Source of the DNA: Sugiyamaella lignohabitans
Lineage: Eukaryota > Ascomycota > Dipodascomycetes > Dipodascales > Trichomonascaceae
Direction of reading: 5' to 3'
DNA length: 64,000 nucleotides
Assembly: GCF_001640025.1 (NCBI RefSeq)
Contig: NC_031672.1
Location: forward strand, 3,286,001 to 3,350,000
Part shown: positions 9,581 to 22,152 of the stretch, in pieces
Layout: each line of letters opens with the position of its first letter
Numbering within the stretch: position 1 is the stretch's first letter
Made by a program: the position numbers and the translations under genes
The notes under the pieces: model-generated
What the model saw: only the letters and a program-made list of their open reading frames with translations
Told to the model about the DNA's origin: nothing
The model's database searches: none

Positions 9581-10018
9581 ATGTCTGGATTCACCTCAAT
9601 TTTCGGCAGCTCTGGTGCTGCCAAGGACAGCGCTCCCGGTGCTTTGAGCACTTCGACTTCGTCGGCTGGTAACGCCGAGATCAAGAAGAAGCTCCAACAG
9701 CAGATCTCGCAGGAACTGGCAGTGGCCAATGCCACCGAGTTGGTTAACGTAAGTAGAGTGGTACGGGGAGAACAGGCCCAAGAGAAGAATTAATGGGATG
9801 AGAACGGTTTTATGGGTGGTAATAAGAAAGTATGACTAACAGAACAGAAAATCACTGAGAATTGTTTCGAAAAGTGCATTCCCGTGCCCGGAGCCGTGGT
9901 CAGCAGCGCTGAGAACGACTGTACTAAGAAGTGCATGGAGAAGTACATGTATGCCTGGAACATCATTTCCAAGAGCTACATTTCCCGAATCCAACAGGCC
10001 GGCGCTTCTGGTATTTAA
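9581..10018 (+). CDS. TIM13: Mitochondrial intermembrane-space chaperone Tim13 (one intron)
   Basis: Exons at 9581-9748 and 9848-10018 join in phase 0 to give a 112-residue protein. The small-Tim signature is a twin CX3C pair, C62-FEK-C66 and C81-TKK-C85, which form two disulfides after Mia40-dependent import. [13 protein letters not shown] and the C-terminal [16 protein letters not shown] match Tim13 closely. With Tim8 it escorts hydrophobic precursors across the intermembrane space. The intron (9749-9847) has a GTAAGT donor and GACTAAC at 9834-9840. The AG right after the branch site would shift the frame, so the AG seven bases beyond the motif is used. Confidence 0.95.
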
Positions 10019-10248
10019 ACCATTTAATAACCTTTTTATTGTAAATAGTGTATATATTTGATTTGTTTCATTGTTAACGGCAGTAGTTTCCGCATAGCGG
10101 GGACATGCAGGGTCGACCGATAAGGGCAAGGAATTGCTGGTTCCGAAGAGATGGAGGTAGAGGGAAGAGAATCGGGTGGGGAGAATGAATATGTTTAATA
10201 GTTAAATTAATGATCATCTGATTTGAAAAGAAAATAGATAGCAAAAGT

Positions 10249-11190
10249 ATGAGAGATATTGTGGTATTTGGATCAATTAACTATGATCTGGTGACAACCT
10301 CGAAAAGAGTTCCTGCTAGCGGGGAGACAATTGCTGCTTCTGGATTCAAAACTTTTCATGGCGGAAAAGGCGCCAATCAAGCCAGAGCTTTGAGACGACT
10401 GTCAGATAAAAATGAAATCACTGTACGCATGATTGGTAGAGTTGGAAATGATGTTTTTGGCGAAGAATTGCTTTCTGGATTAGAAAAAGAGGGAATTGAC
10501 GTTTCTCGTGTCGAGAAGATCAAGAATGAGCCTACCGGTACTGCTACTATCATTGTTGACGAAGCATTAGGAGAGAATCGAATTCTTGTATATCCAGGTG
10601 CTAATGGAACATTCAAAGTCACCGAGGAAACTGTTTGGGATGAGATCAGAAAAGCCAATTTCCTAGTTTTGCAGAACGAAATCCCTGTTGACGTAGTGTT
10701 TAAAGCTATCCAGGTAGCCCATGATGCTCACATCACTGTTATATATAATCCATCTCCTATGACAGAAATACCTCATGAAATTCTGTCAAAAGTGGATCTT
10801 CTCGTTCTGAACTCTACAGAGGCCAATGCCATTCTACCTGACTCTGTGGCTACCATAGACGACGATGTTGACAGGGCACTAATTGCCATGAAGAAACTCC
10901 AACAAAAACTCGAATCCACCAGCATTATCATCACGCTTGGAGCCAATGGCTCAATCTTCTCCTCTCCCGGAGCTTCTCCCCAGACCTTTTCTGCAGCTAA
11001 AGCCGACAAAATTGTCGACACCACCGGTGCCGGCGACACATTCCTCGGTGCATTCGTATCCAAATGGTCCAAAGACCCTCGCGACCACAATATTATCCCC
11101 GAGGCCATATCATTCGCCTCTGCTGCTTCTGCTCTTGCCGTAGCCCGTCCAGGGGCCGCAGATGGCATCCCATATCTTCGCGAGCTCTAA
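10249..11190 (+). CDS. RBK1: Ribokinase
   Basis: The 313-residue PfkB-family sugar kinase phosphorylates D-ribose at O5 using ATP, feeding the pentose phosphate pathway. Visible signatures are GSINYDLV at the N terminus, the GGKGANQARA substrate loop (about residues 39-48), and the C-terminal DTTGAGDTFLGAF motif with the catalytic Asp and anion hole. The length is typical of the family. The stop codon lies 9 bp before a complete GC-rich element that separates it from the convergent UBP12 gene, so its transcript probably ends in or beyond that palindrome. Confidence 0.93.
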   Translation: MRDIVVFGSINYDLVTTSKRVPASGETIAASGFKTFHGGKGANQARALRRLSDKNEITVRMIGRVGNDVFGEELLSGLEKEGIDVSRVEKIKNEPTGTATIIVDEALGENRILVYPGANGTFKVTEETVWDEIRKANFLVLQNEIPVDVVFKAIQVAHDAHITVIYNPSPMTEIPHEILSKVDLLVLNSTEANAILPDSVATIDDDVDRALIAMKKLQQKLESTSIIITLGANGSIFSSPGASPQTFSAAKADKIVDTTGAGDTFLGAFVSKWSKDPRDHNIIPEAISFASAASALAVARPGAADGIPYLREL

Positions 11191-11199
11191 GGCGGGTCT

Positions 11200-11335
11200 G
11201 CCTCCGGCGGCTGGGGCTCCGCCCCAGACCCCGCTGCTCCTCTCGCTGCGCTCGAGTCGTTACGTCCACGGTCCCTGCCATCTCCTGCGAAGCAGGAGCA
11301 ACGGGGTCTGGGGCGGAGCCCCAGCCGCCGGGGGC
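11200..11335 (-). repeat. GC-rich palindromic element, complete, C-to-A orientation
   Basis: The left half has the C motif (CTCCTCTCGCTGCGCTCGAG), the right half the A hairpin (CTCCTGCGAAGCAGGAG). The core reads GGACCGTGGACG on the minus strand. It lies in the convergent RBK1/UBP12 gap. The right end is CCGGGGGC, one change from consensus. Confidence 0.92.
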
Positions 11336-11380
11336 AAAGCCCATAAAACATAGTTAAAATGCAATTTATAAATAAGTTTG

Positions 11381-14300
11381 TCACAAGTCCCGGATGAGGT
11401 CTGAAGTGTCATCGTCAACGTCTTCCACGGATAGAGAAACCCCCATCATATTGCGGTGGCGGATGGATGAGGACAATGGGTCTACGACCGCGTCCCTGGC
11501 CGGATCTGTGACATATTCGGAGGAGCCGAGAACTCGTCCTGTTCCTTGGAACCTGTCGGCGCTTCTGGTCAGTACACGAGGAGGGCCAACAGGATTAAGA
11601 CGACGACTAGAACTGCGACTCCTCCCCCCGTACTGTGATTCTGACTCTGGAGGAGGATCTCGGACAATTTTCCGCGCCTCTTCCACGAGTGACTTCATAG
11701 CATCACCTCCAAGGGGCTCGCTACTTCGCCGGCGATAAAATAAAAGGTATGCGGCTCCTGTAATACTTGCCTCGGGTTCAGTGGGACGAACGTTCGCATC
11801 GTCGTAATAGTACCACTTATTATCAACAAAGTTCTTAGCATAGGCTGTATAATGACCACCTCCTAATCCCCCATAGTGATTGTCCACAGCAATCAAATCA
11901 TATATCAAGTCTCCTTCTTGGTAGCTCTTTTTATCAGCTACCCGGTCTGACATGTCCAGGCCCTCTATGGGGAAGTTAACAACAGACGAGATCTTGTCAC
12001 GAAAACTACGGAAGCTGGAGAATCGCTTCAAGTGGATTGTGAAAATGTCCGGAATCTTCCACAAATCAATGGTCTTGGTCGCCTGTCGAAGTTTTTGACA
12101 TCTGGAACAATACCACAAATCGTCCTGACCAAGAACCTCTGTTTTGGAGAACAAATCAAGGCAGTCACTAAGCTCGATAACAGTCTTTTTCTGCGTCTCT
12201 TTGGCTATACGCAGCTCCTCTGCCTCAGGGTTCGGCACTGTTTCAGGGGTCCAGTCATCAATGAGATTCTCCTTCCAATCACACACAAGAATCTCATTCG
12301 CAAACAGAAGTTGCGGTGCTTCGGCCGGCACATCACTAAGATTATCACTGACGTTAACAGGAGTTTCACCATCACCTGGCTTATCACCGACGGTGGAAAA
12401 GGCTTTTGTTTGATCTTTCATTGTGCCAAAGGGGGTGCCTGTATAAGCAGGCGTAGATATAGCTTGCGAATAGCTGGGAATAATCTCATCGTCCAGGCCA
12501 CCAGTTAATGGCATCAAATCCAAGTCCAAGCCACTGCTTTCTGAGCTGTCTGATCCTCGACTTGAAGCCTTGTCACTTGACGAACTGCTAGCCAAACCAG
12601 ATACTACGGAACTCGCACCGGGGGTATCTAAGAGTTTGGATTGTGGTTTTCGTGATGCTAGGGGTTTAGTGCTTTTCTGGCTTGAAAGTGAATAAACTCT
12701 AGGCGAAAACTCAATAAAGCTAATAGTAAAAGAGTCCTCTAGCTTCGTGGACAACGGTTTAGATACTTCTCGAGTATCTGCACTCACCGTTGCATCCACC
12801 GGCACGATATCACTATCTGTAATGCCATTAATCAAAGAGCTAACTTCATCGATATTCTCGGTTTCAACAACTTTGCTATCTGTCATGTCATCATTCATAG
12901 TGCTATCTTCATGCGTGTCTTCTTGGGCTTCGGCAGCGACTTCATCATTCACCGAACTCGCTTCACCATCATCTTCGGCATCAACAATGTTCGTATCACC
13001 GTCAACATCCGTAGAACCGGGTTCTTGGTCTTCGGTTATATCAATATCAGACCCCTCATCCTCAGATAGTTCAGCTTCATCGTCGTTCGTCGAACCTCTC
13101 AGTTGCATATATCGATCTGACAGCTTAGCTCTAATCACATCTTCATCTTTAGCCTCTTCACTGGTCAAAGTAATATAAAATGGAAGGCCAAAGTATGTTC
13201 CAAAGTCCGATGTGCCGGGTGGCTTACGCGCATCTGCTTTTACACTCCGAGTCGTTCTGTTGTATACTCTGACAGCAAAAGGATCTCCCTCTTCTTCTCC
13301 TTTAAATGCCCTGTCCAGCTCATACATTACGATAGCGTCATTTGGTTGGATTTTTAATGAGACAACGTCCCTGTCTTCGTGTTCCGTTATGATCCGCTGG
13401 CTGTAAACCTCAGCACACAGTAATCTATCAGCACCGCCATTTTTTGTCATATCTAGTCGTTTCACGATATATTCTTTTAATTGGCGAATGGTGGAATAAG
13501 CATCCATTGCGACTTCATACAAGATTGGCCTTCCTTGTAATGGCATAACGGTAATCACTTTAATCCACAGATTATCACTTGGTAATGGAAGTGTTAAATC
13601 CATAAAGGGATCAAATGTCACGCTTACCTTCTGACAGTCCGGACATACCAAAACCGACCTATAAAGACCAGCAAATAAATCCAGTACAACCGAGTCATTT
13701 CTCTTTTTATGGAGTTCCCAACACTCGTCTGCTAGAGCAGCAATAGCATCAGGGTCATTGACCTTGTCTTCAGGTAGCTCGGGTTTCTCAGTAGCAGGCT
13801 TCTGTTTTATTCTGTTGAGATCTTCATGAAGTCCATCCAATAAGAATGCTACAAACTCTTGTGAATCTTGCTGAGAATATCCTGCAAACGCACTACTATA
13901 TCTTCCAATCATTGACTTGAATTGCCTGGGCGCATAGCTCACATTCTGTGAGGACAGAAGAAGGTTGTGGAGCAAAGACGAGAAGCCATTAGCTACATTC
14001 CCTTCGTATCCAATCGGGTTATCAAGGTTGATATCTTTCTCATAAGCACCAGCTATTAAATGTTGTTAGTAATTCCATATAGTGACACTTGAAAAGTCCT
14101 AGCAGTAGTAGATGCCATTAATACTTACTAAGGAAGTATGCAGATAACTCTTCTACATGTACCAGGCACTGCAAAGCCGAGTTCATATAGCAAGTGTTTC
14201 CAAGATTGTTCAGGCCCGTAATACCACTCGTTTTCTTAGTTTGTGTCGACAGCCAGCCAGTCAAATTTTTCTCTTCAACCACGAAAGTCAATTCGTTAAC

Positions 14301-16301
14301 ATGATCCATGAGCGTATACAATTTGACAGCTTCCGGCTTCGTAATCAAACGAGTTTTAAGCTTGCGAAAGTTTTGTGTTGTGAGTGCATTAGAAAGTGTA
14401 GGAGACTTGGATCCTTCAACAAACCAGAGTCGCATATCAGTACCTTCCAAATTCTCAATGATATCCTGCACCGTTGATGCCATAGAAAACTGCTTGGTAA
14501 TAGGCTCGGTAACCCTATTGTTCATAACAAGAGGTACGAGGTGAACAATTGGCGGATTAAGCTCAGTAATCAGTTTATCGTTAACTTCGACCACTTGTCG
14601 AGTGACAATGGGACCCACGTTCCCGTACCATGAAGTCAGCATCCGCCATGATTCTTCACACAAATCAATTGCATCACCTTCGGGAACAAGCAGCACGTTA
14701 GAATCTACAGGCCCACAAACAGAGGCAGAAGTAGAAACTGATCGAGATGGTGAGGCAGATGGACTACGATCATAACTAGACAGCTCAGGATACGGGCCCC
14801 TAGGAAGGCGTAGTCTAGAAGGCTCTGAAAACCCAAAATTTGCCGAATTGTAGGGTCCAGCTCCAGCCAACATTCTATTTCTATATTGGTGCCTGTCCCT
14901 CCTAGTTTGACTATTACGATACTGTGACGACGTCATTCTTTCCCTTCCACTGTAATCTCTTCGAATTTCTTGTCGTACATAATCCTCATCATCTTCATCA
15001 CTAGTTTGGCCGTAGTTAGAGCCAGAATGCTGCTCATCATCTTCGCTATCATCTTCCTGAGTTTTGTCGACTAAGAACGAACTACTGTCCAGTGGTCCGA
15101 TTTTCATGCCACCTGTTAACGAACTCTGTTTGAAAAACTCAAACCAAGCTTCGCTCACAAGATAACGAATCTGACCAGCTTCTTTAGGAGTTCTGCTTTC
15201 CAAGCTCTGAATGGTATGGAACCGGTCTTTCTCAGGAATACTTGAATACTCGTCATCATTGTCGTATTGTTCGTCACCATCAATGTTATCTTCTTCTTGT
15301 CCTTTACCGTTATGTCTTTCATAATGCGCATCGTCGGATTCCTGGTTATATTGTCCGTAATGGTGTGTATTATGCTCGTACTCGACATCATAGAATCTCT
15401 CTTCATCTTGTTCCTCATCTTGATCGTCATCATATTTGTCATTATTATCACCATCCTCTTCATCATAACTGGAGTCCACAGTGGAGCCCAAAGTAGAGCT
15501 AGATTCCGGAGTCAATTCGGATGACTCGGGTCGGAGAAGGTTCGGATCCAGTACAGGCGTCCACGACAATGGACTATTAGCTGATGATTGTGACTGATAC
15601 ATATGTCCATTTGAAGTTAAAGCAATTCCAAGTGCAGCAGCAGCATTACTCGTTGGAAGCTCGTTATTAATGTCATTGCCAGTACTTCCATTGAAGGACC
15701 TAGACCCATTAATCGTGGAAGAGCCAGAGCTAATAGTCACTTCCCCACCATTGACAGGAGCATCATTGAGTTTCTTTGAATTAGATTTACTATTGCTGGC
15801 ACTTCTGCCTGCCAATTTGTCCGCTCCAGCTGAAATGGCCGCTCTGATCATGCTCCCCTTGGCGATAAACGAATTCTTACTAATACCACCGAAACCTCTA
15901 GTTTTGCTTGTGGTTCTAGAAGGACCCTTACTATCACTTCTACTGGAGCTTCTGCTAGCATTTCTACTCGAGTTTCTACTTCTACTTCTGGAGCGAGCAG
16001 GTTCATCACTATCACGAATATCCAGATACTCCATTTCTTTGCCAACAGGAATAGAATGCTGGTTAGGAGATAATTCTACCCTTGAATAGGGCCGTTTATG
16101 AGATTCAGATGCCAATGAAGATGTTATACCGGTTGATGCTGGTGATTCATATGGTACGGAAGAGTCAATGTCTTTGAGAGAGCTTAAAGGTGACGAGCCT
16201 GATTCATCTGGGGTACTGGAATTGGATGCTTGAGACTGTAACTGTGACTGATGTGGCTGTAGTTGCGAAGGTGAATCCGGAGGCAATGGCGATGAGACCA
16301 T
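11381..16301 (-). CDS. UBP12: Ubiquitin-specific protease, Ubp12/USP15-like (one intron)
   Basis: Exons at 16301-14129 and 14052-11381 (minus strand) join in phase 1 to a 1614-residue protein. The intron (14053-14128) has donor GTAAGTAT and branch site ACTAAC. A DUSP domain (from about YLVSEAWFEFFKQSSL to the GNVGPIVTRQVV region) precedes the catalytic domain. The Cys box GLNNLGNTCYMNSALQC has its nucleophile at about residue 704, QQDSQEF follows the junction, and the His box GGGHYTAY places His at about 1458. A long acidic, Ser-rich insert splits the catalytic domain, as in this subfamily. It removes ubiquitin from substrates in cytosol and nucleus. The N-terminal 350 residues are low-complexity. 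Order of domains makes Ubp12 a better fit than other Ubps. Confidence 0.92.
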
Positions 16302-17318
16302 CGTACAGGATCGGCCAGCTGATCCAACTTGTTACCCAGTAATGAATATTACGAGCTAAACCGCGAACAACTGAATGCAATATAACTCAATACTTAGAAT
16401 CCGTTAATCCCGCCAATTTTAAAAAGCTATTGAATTTTAGAACTTCTACTGGTCAAGTCTGTCTAGTGTTAATATGACAAACTGTTGCAGCTGCCTTGGT
16501 CGGTACTTTTCAATACAACAGTGAATTACCCACACTTTCAACATACAAACCAGTCTACAATTAACCAGTCGTTGCAATTGTGAGCTTCACAAAGAGAAAA
16601 CAATAAAACTTGCCTTTTCACTTGAAAAAACTAACAATGTCCAGTCCCATAAACAATTGACTAAATGCACAAGTCAACGACGTTTGTTGATTGTTGGGCC
16701 TATCGTTGAAAACTTAATCGTAGCAGCCAGCCTGAACAACGTTTGTGTTAAATGAAATTATATGCGCTTGTGTGTACCATATACTAATATGGGCAGCCAA
16801 GATTCCAATAATTTAGGGTCCAAAAATAAATCAACATATGCATCCCTAAGCAGGGTAATAGCTATTGGGAGTTTATCTTGCTTCAGGACTGTGGGGTAGA
16901 TGACGCAAGCATGCCTCCAAGAACACCGCATTTCCACCCCCGTTGACCTCTCTCATTTTATAACTACTGTCCCATATCCTAGCTCTCCTCTTATTACAGT
17001 CTGGTAATGAATGAGTAATGTGTGTACAATGTGTCAAGCAAAATTTTCATTTGAGAGGTTCCATTATACTTGATTCGGCCTGGCTCTGAGGACCGGTGTC
17101 GACCGGTGCGATGGATCTATCGCCAAGCCCACGTTCTAAATATCACAGAAATCGGATTCTTGGCATACAAAACTATGTTGACCCCTTCTCCATGCAGATA
17201 TTTCCACCCTGTATCTCTCTCGTGGTGAAAACCCTGTCGATCCTGACATATATAACTACTTTGACCAGATATTAAAGACAGGAACAAGTTGGTACTGGCA
17301 CTTTGCAATTGTGATTTT

Positions 17319-17372
17319 GCCTCCGGCGGCTGGGGCTCCGCCCCAGACCCCGTTGCTCCTGCTTCGCAGGAG
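17319..17372 (+). repeat. GC-rich element, solo A-end half
   Basis: It starts GCCTCCGGCGGC, has the TGGGGCTCCGCCCCA hairpin and ends precisely at the A hairpin CTCCTGCTTCGCAGGAG. The second half is absent. Confidence 0.88.
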
Positions 17373-19318
17373 ATTGCTTTGGCCGAAGAGGTAATGGGGT
17401 AACTAGTAGAGAAAGGTCCAGTGAGACATAGTTCATTCATTAATATTAATTAGCATTTCCAGCTGACAGCATGGGTTGACATAAACAATAAACTGTCCAC
17501 ACTAAAATAACCAGCTGATTGAGCTCAATTGGTGATTAACATCCTGTCACATTGGCTCTGGCTCATAGACCAGAGTGCTGCTTGAAGCTGAGAATTCCGA
17601 CCTGGTTGACCAGAGCAATTTTAGCTTTCCAAATAGTATCTTCAGGCGGTCGAATCCAATTACTATTGGCGAGTTAATATCCTGCAGTGATCTCTCTAAG
17701 ATGAATTGACCAAACTAAAGTCTCTCTCTGATCGTGTTGAGCTAGTATTTCTGGCTCTGCAAGAGTGCTGATCAAGGTTGAGCTTTCCCGCGTCATTCAT
17801 CGCACTCAATCAAGGGCTTCTGAACTAATATCTCCGGTCTATGGCAATCCAAGCCATGAGTAATTAAGATGCAAATAAAATAATTCGTTCTTGTTCGATT
17901 CTCATGATCAGATATCCAAGAAATCACATTGTTTCCCGTTTTGTCTGGTGGTGAAGCAGTATATGTCCAGTCCCGTCTCATATGTATTTTTTTGGTGTCT
18001 TTTATGCTTTTTAGTAGTTCTCATTCAAGTTTTTGATATTAGACTCTCATTATTTGCTAAGAAATTGAGGAATTCGTGTGATTTATTCAATAGGTAATGA
18101 TTCCCAGGAACCAGCCGAGCTGTAATCCACTAGGGTCTGTGAACATCGGGACCAATCGTGCCAAAGACAACTGTTTAGTGCTAGTCGTAATAAAACGAGC
18201 ATTAGCATTCGTATGCTGGCAAAGGTACATTAAGTAGAATGAGATATTGGATTCTAGAACCTAGCGCATCACCAACGGTGACGCAATTGTGATCCAATCG
18301 TACATCACTGAATGTCATTAATATTCTTTAAAATGTGTCGCTTATTTGCGAGCATACAGGGAATCATGACTATGCCATAGGATACAGATTGGCCCTTTTC
18401 AGGATTCTTTGGTAATAAACTGGAGGCTGCAGCGAAGAATAGTTGAATAGTAAACAAATAGAGTAGTATTAGAGCAAGCGTAGAGAGTACAAAGAGACAA
18501 CGAATACAAAAAGGCTTGGACAGTGGCTGCGATTAATAACTAAATCTTACCAGAGGATCAAGGGTTTCCAAAACTTCCTCGATTAGCTTGCTTGGTGGCG
18601 GATGAGATACACTCCGACCGGCCAATAATCTCCTGGCAGTTGTATTCAACTGAATAGATTCTGTAGCTGAGGGGTGGGGTAGGGAGGAGGGCGTGTGCCT
18701 CCAGTGACCGGAGCTTCTCTCCTGAATCCGTGGCTCTTCTCCCTGTACTCAATACGGGTGTGAGATAGCCAACACCTGGTGTGATATTTTTGTTCTATCC
18801 CTGTCTCGTTTCTCAGTTCAAGTACCGATCACGTTGCCACATTTTTATTTTGTCATCCTGAGTCGCTCCTTGACGTGAACCAATGATTTTGACTTAAGCT
18901 AATCTCCTTTGATCTATTCTGCTTTAGTTTAGTTAGAACGAGAAAAATATCTATCCCTTTCGATCTTAAGACGGGGTCGATGATTCACGATGTGATGACC
19001 CCATACGCCTTATCGCTGCAGCTTGTATGTCTGATAAGCGCTATCAAGATCTGCGCTCATCGCTGATCTCTAACTCTAATCCCTGTCAACCCGATCAGCT
19101 TGATCTCTGAATTCAAATTTATCGAGTCACATCCCCTGATTAGAGCGATAAATTGAATATCTCCTCAGCTTTGATGACCTCCATAACAATTCTTATGGTC
19201 GGTTATCACGTGCCTAGGGATACGGCATGCGTCTGTGTCCCGTGCGCTTGTTAATCTAATTTAAGCCCTATTTTTAAGCATAATCTTCCGTGCTTCTGCA
19301 TAATCTCTGACACAAAAG

Positions 19319-19327
19319 TATATATAT
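19319..19327 (+). promoter_or_regulatory. TATA box for the orphan membrane-protein gene
   Basis: TATATATAT lies about 320 bp upstream of the ATG at 19645. If used, it gives a long leader that contains the whole 58-bp repeat array. Confidence 0.45.
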
Positions 19328-19392
19328 GGGTCTCTTCGCTCGCCCCTATCTTCCTCTTACTTATCACACATTCACATTTCTCACAGCTGACC

Positions 19393-19606
19393 ACAATTGT
19401 TAAAGACTAACTAAGCGCTTATTTTCTGATTGAATTTACATTTTTTCAAGCAGAATTGTTAAAGACAGACTAATTGATTATTTCGAGTAGAATCGTTAAA
19501 GACTGACGAAGCGCCAATTTCTGATTGATTTTACATTTTTTCAAGTAGAATCGTTAAAGACCGACCAAAGGCTAATTTTCTGATTGATTTTATATTTTTC
19601 GAGTAG
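19393..19606. repeat. Tandem repeat of about 58 bp in the orphan gene leader
   Basis: Four copies begin with (A)GAATYGTTAAAGAC and end with CATTTTTTCAAGTA or TTTCGAGTA. The second copy is shortened to about 37 bp by an internal deletion. Copies 1, 3 and 4 share TTTCTGATTGATTTTA-like middles. Confidence 0.85.
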
Positions 19607-19644
19607 AATCTGTTTTTACGGTTAAATCCGAATTGTTAATTCTT

Positions 19645-20433
19645 ATGGTTACTATGTTTCATTGTGGCTGGAACAAGATTAAGTCTTTGGGCAATTTGCT
19701 CCTACCTACTACTTACGTCTCGTTTCTCTTTGGTAAATATGAGAAGCCGGTTCCAAAGGAAGAACCGTTTATGAACGATTACAGATGGCGTGTTCAACCC
19801 ACTGAGATGTGGACCCACCGTCCTCCACCTCCCTCAAAGATGAAGCGGAGACTGGCCAAAATCAAAGAGAGGATAGAACTTACTGCTCTCGTGGTCGTAC
19901 TGGTTGGCGTCATACTATGTCCCATCCGGGAAAAAAAACCCCGGGAGGAGAAAGGGAGAGAGAGAAAGAAAGGAGCTGAATCAGCTGCCACCAAGAGATA
20001 TGTCGGAGAGAAGAACGCAGTAGAAACACCATCAGGATCCACAAAACAGAAGGGATCCATTAAATCAATCAAGATGTCTACAACAGCCACTACCGACTCA
20101 CAATCCACTCTCGTAACAGAGAAGAAACGAACTAGAGTCAAGAAGATTTTCAAGAAACTTTGGGGAAAGAAGACTGAGTCTCAGTCTGTGAAGGATACCC
20201 TTCCAGTATCTACCAAACCATTTCACAGTAGTCTCCCACCTGTCACTGGTACACTCCCAGTATCTACCAAATCAATTCACAGTAGTCTCCCACCTGTCAC
20301 CGGTACACTCCCAGTATCTACCAAACCAATTCACACTACTTCCTCACTTCACGAAAATCCATTCAAGGTACCAAGAGAAGCTGTTGGAAATCCACCATCT
20401 CCCCCTCCAAGATACAACATGGTGGTCTGGTAA
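19645..20433 (+). CDS. Orphan single-pass membrane protein with C-terminal repeats and a PPxY motif
   Basis: I do not recognise this 262-residue protein. Residues around 80-95 (ELTALVVVLVGVILC) form one likely membrane segment, followed by a very basic region (EKKPREEKGRERKKG; KKRTRVKKIFKKLWGKK). About 18 residues are repeated near residues 184-236 with the pattern TLPVSTKxxHSSLPPVTG, nearly three copies. The C terminus has PPPRY, a PPxY-type motif that WW domains of Nedd4/Rsp5 ligases bind. ATG 19645 is the first ATG; a TTG four codons earlier is not credible. The coding repeats and the 5' leader repeats suggest a fast-evolving locus. A membrane adaptor for Rsp5 is possible but unproven. Confidence 0.5.
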   Translation: MVTMFHCGWNKIKSLGNLLLPTTYVSFLFGKYEKPVPKEEPFMNDYRWRVQPTEMWTHRPPPPSKMKRRLAKIKERIELTALVVVLVGVILCPIREKKPREEKGRERKKGAESAATKRYVGEKNAVETPSGSTKQKGSIKSIKMSTTATTDSQSTLVTEKKRTRVKKIFKKLWGKKTESQSVKDTLPVSTKPFHSSLPPVTGTLPVSTKSIHSSLPPVTGTLPVSTKPIHTTSSLHENPFKVPREAVGNPPSPPPRYNMVVW

Positions 20434-22152
20434 TCAGTCATTCAGTTGGACAAACACTCTTTCCTCAACATACGTTAGAGCCAGGGGCATTGACTAGTAT
20501 CTCTTGCATCTCAGACCTAGGGTAGTCGGTAGCTGCACTTCTCGCGCTTGATATCCTTAACTTGACATGCTCTAGTATTGGCATCCCGAGTCATACTGGG
20601 ATATCTAGTCTTGTCATCCTTTGTCCAACTCCACTCACAGACGTATTCCATCAAGATTCCACTACTACTCCAAATCATTCAGGCTCTCTTTCTTTCTTCT
20701 TTTTTTTATTGCTATTCATTGTTAGCTTCTAGTCAAGGCTGGCGGCGAGGGAAGCTGCCGGAGCGAGCACAAATTGCATCGTGCCCTCCATCATCATTAT
20801 TTCAATGACTCATGGACCAAGGCTGCTGGAGCGAACACAAATTGCATCGTGTCCTCCCCTATTCACTACCAGAGGATCTCGCATCAACGAGAGTATCTTT
20901 GCATCATCCACTATTCTGCATTATCTCTCAATATCTGCTTGATCCTCAGGTAAGAATTTGTAACTATTATCACAGCCACTGTCCAAGCCTTTTTGTATTT
21001 GTTGTCTCTTTGTACTCTCTACGCTTTTTTTCTAATATGACTCTATTTCTTTTTACTATTCAACTATTCTTCGCTGCATACTTCAGTTTATCAAAGAATC
21101 CGTAAAAGTTCACATCTATGTTCAAGGACAAAGTCAATAGCCATGATTACCTATATGCATTATTATTTATAATATAAGGTTTAATATTATTATATCAATA
21201 TTAACTGCTATAATATTATGCTATATAGCTCATTACCATGTCAAAATGTAAATGGATGTGTTCCATTTTATGCTCAGGAGTGAGCTGCTCTCAGTCGAGT
21301 CGTTTGAGGGGGTGCTGCTGTTGTAGGTACAGAGATCTTAGAAGCAAATGGAGTCTACATATGCAAATAATGAATCATGGGGATGGAGAGTAGTCCACAT
21401 ATTTCGTACTTTACACCTCCTTGTACGAGCCAAGGCCGTGCGACCGGCTAGAAATATTAATGAGGCGCGATGTTATAAACATATTACTGGTACTCAGAAA
21501 ATTATCAGTTTTCCAAGTTCCAGTTCTCTTTATAACTTGTTAAATCTATAAGATAATAAATTAAATAACATTGGCAGGAGTGGGCTGGAGGTATTATTAA
21601 CATTTCGTTGCCTGAGCCAAAGCATGTCTTGGATATCATCGGCTGGACTTGTAGACTAAATACGGCGAGGGAGATGCAAAATGGAAAATTGGCCCAAATG
21701 CTAGGAGCCAAACTACGATGTTTTGTATATAGAATAGACGACATTATTATTTTCCAAAAACTGAACTCTACTTTATTAATAGGTGCATAATCTTTTGCAG
21801 ATCTACGTTAGATAGATAGTGTGTAGATGGTGGACCAGCAATGATCTCTATCGCTGATTCAGAGGAGCTATATCGGCCAAACCCTAGCAAGCTTCAAACC
21901 TATCGCACTGTATTGGCCATAATCCGTTCTTTAGCAACTTTCAGCATATTCTAAGTGTGGAAAATGGGATTTCCGGTCAGAATAGTGGGTTCACTTGGGG
22001 ACGATGCTGCAGCGATAAAAGACACTTTTTGAACTGATGCGTCTGCCAGCAGATCAGATAAAGAAGCTGCAGGAAAGAGTGGAGAAGCGACTTCTCACTT
22101 CACCAGATTGAGTACCTGAGTCGCGTTTGTCTTTACGTTTTTCTTTCCCAAA
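20434..22152. other. 1.7-kb intergenic region
   Basis: This lies between the orphan gene and the sugar transporter. It includes a near-identical 36-bp direct repeat (20752-20857) and A/T-rich stretches near 21160-21240. ORFs are short and motif-free. No supported gene. Confidence 0.5.
20752..20857. repeat. Direct repeat pair, 70-bp period
   Basis: GCTGCCGGAGCGAGCACAAA and the following TTGCATCGTGCCCTCC at about 20752 recur at about 20822 as GCTGCTGGAGCGAACACAAA TTGCATCGTGTCCTCC. Only four bases differ in 36, so the duplication is fairly recent. Confidence 0.8.

Larger units (their letters stand above)
16302..19644. other. 3.3-kb intergenic region
   Basis: This includes the UBP12 upstream region, a solo GC-rich half element at 17319-17372, and the promoter and long leader of the orphan gene (TATA at 19319, tandem repeats 19393-19606). 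ORFs are under 110 codons and show no recognisable domain; no tRNA-like box pair was found by eye. Confidence 0.5.

Noticed and set aside
20812..21105. 97-residue ORF with hydrophobic C-terminal half
   Set aside because: It starts in a recent direct repeat and the rest is T-rich DNA; no evidence of a real gene.
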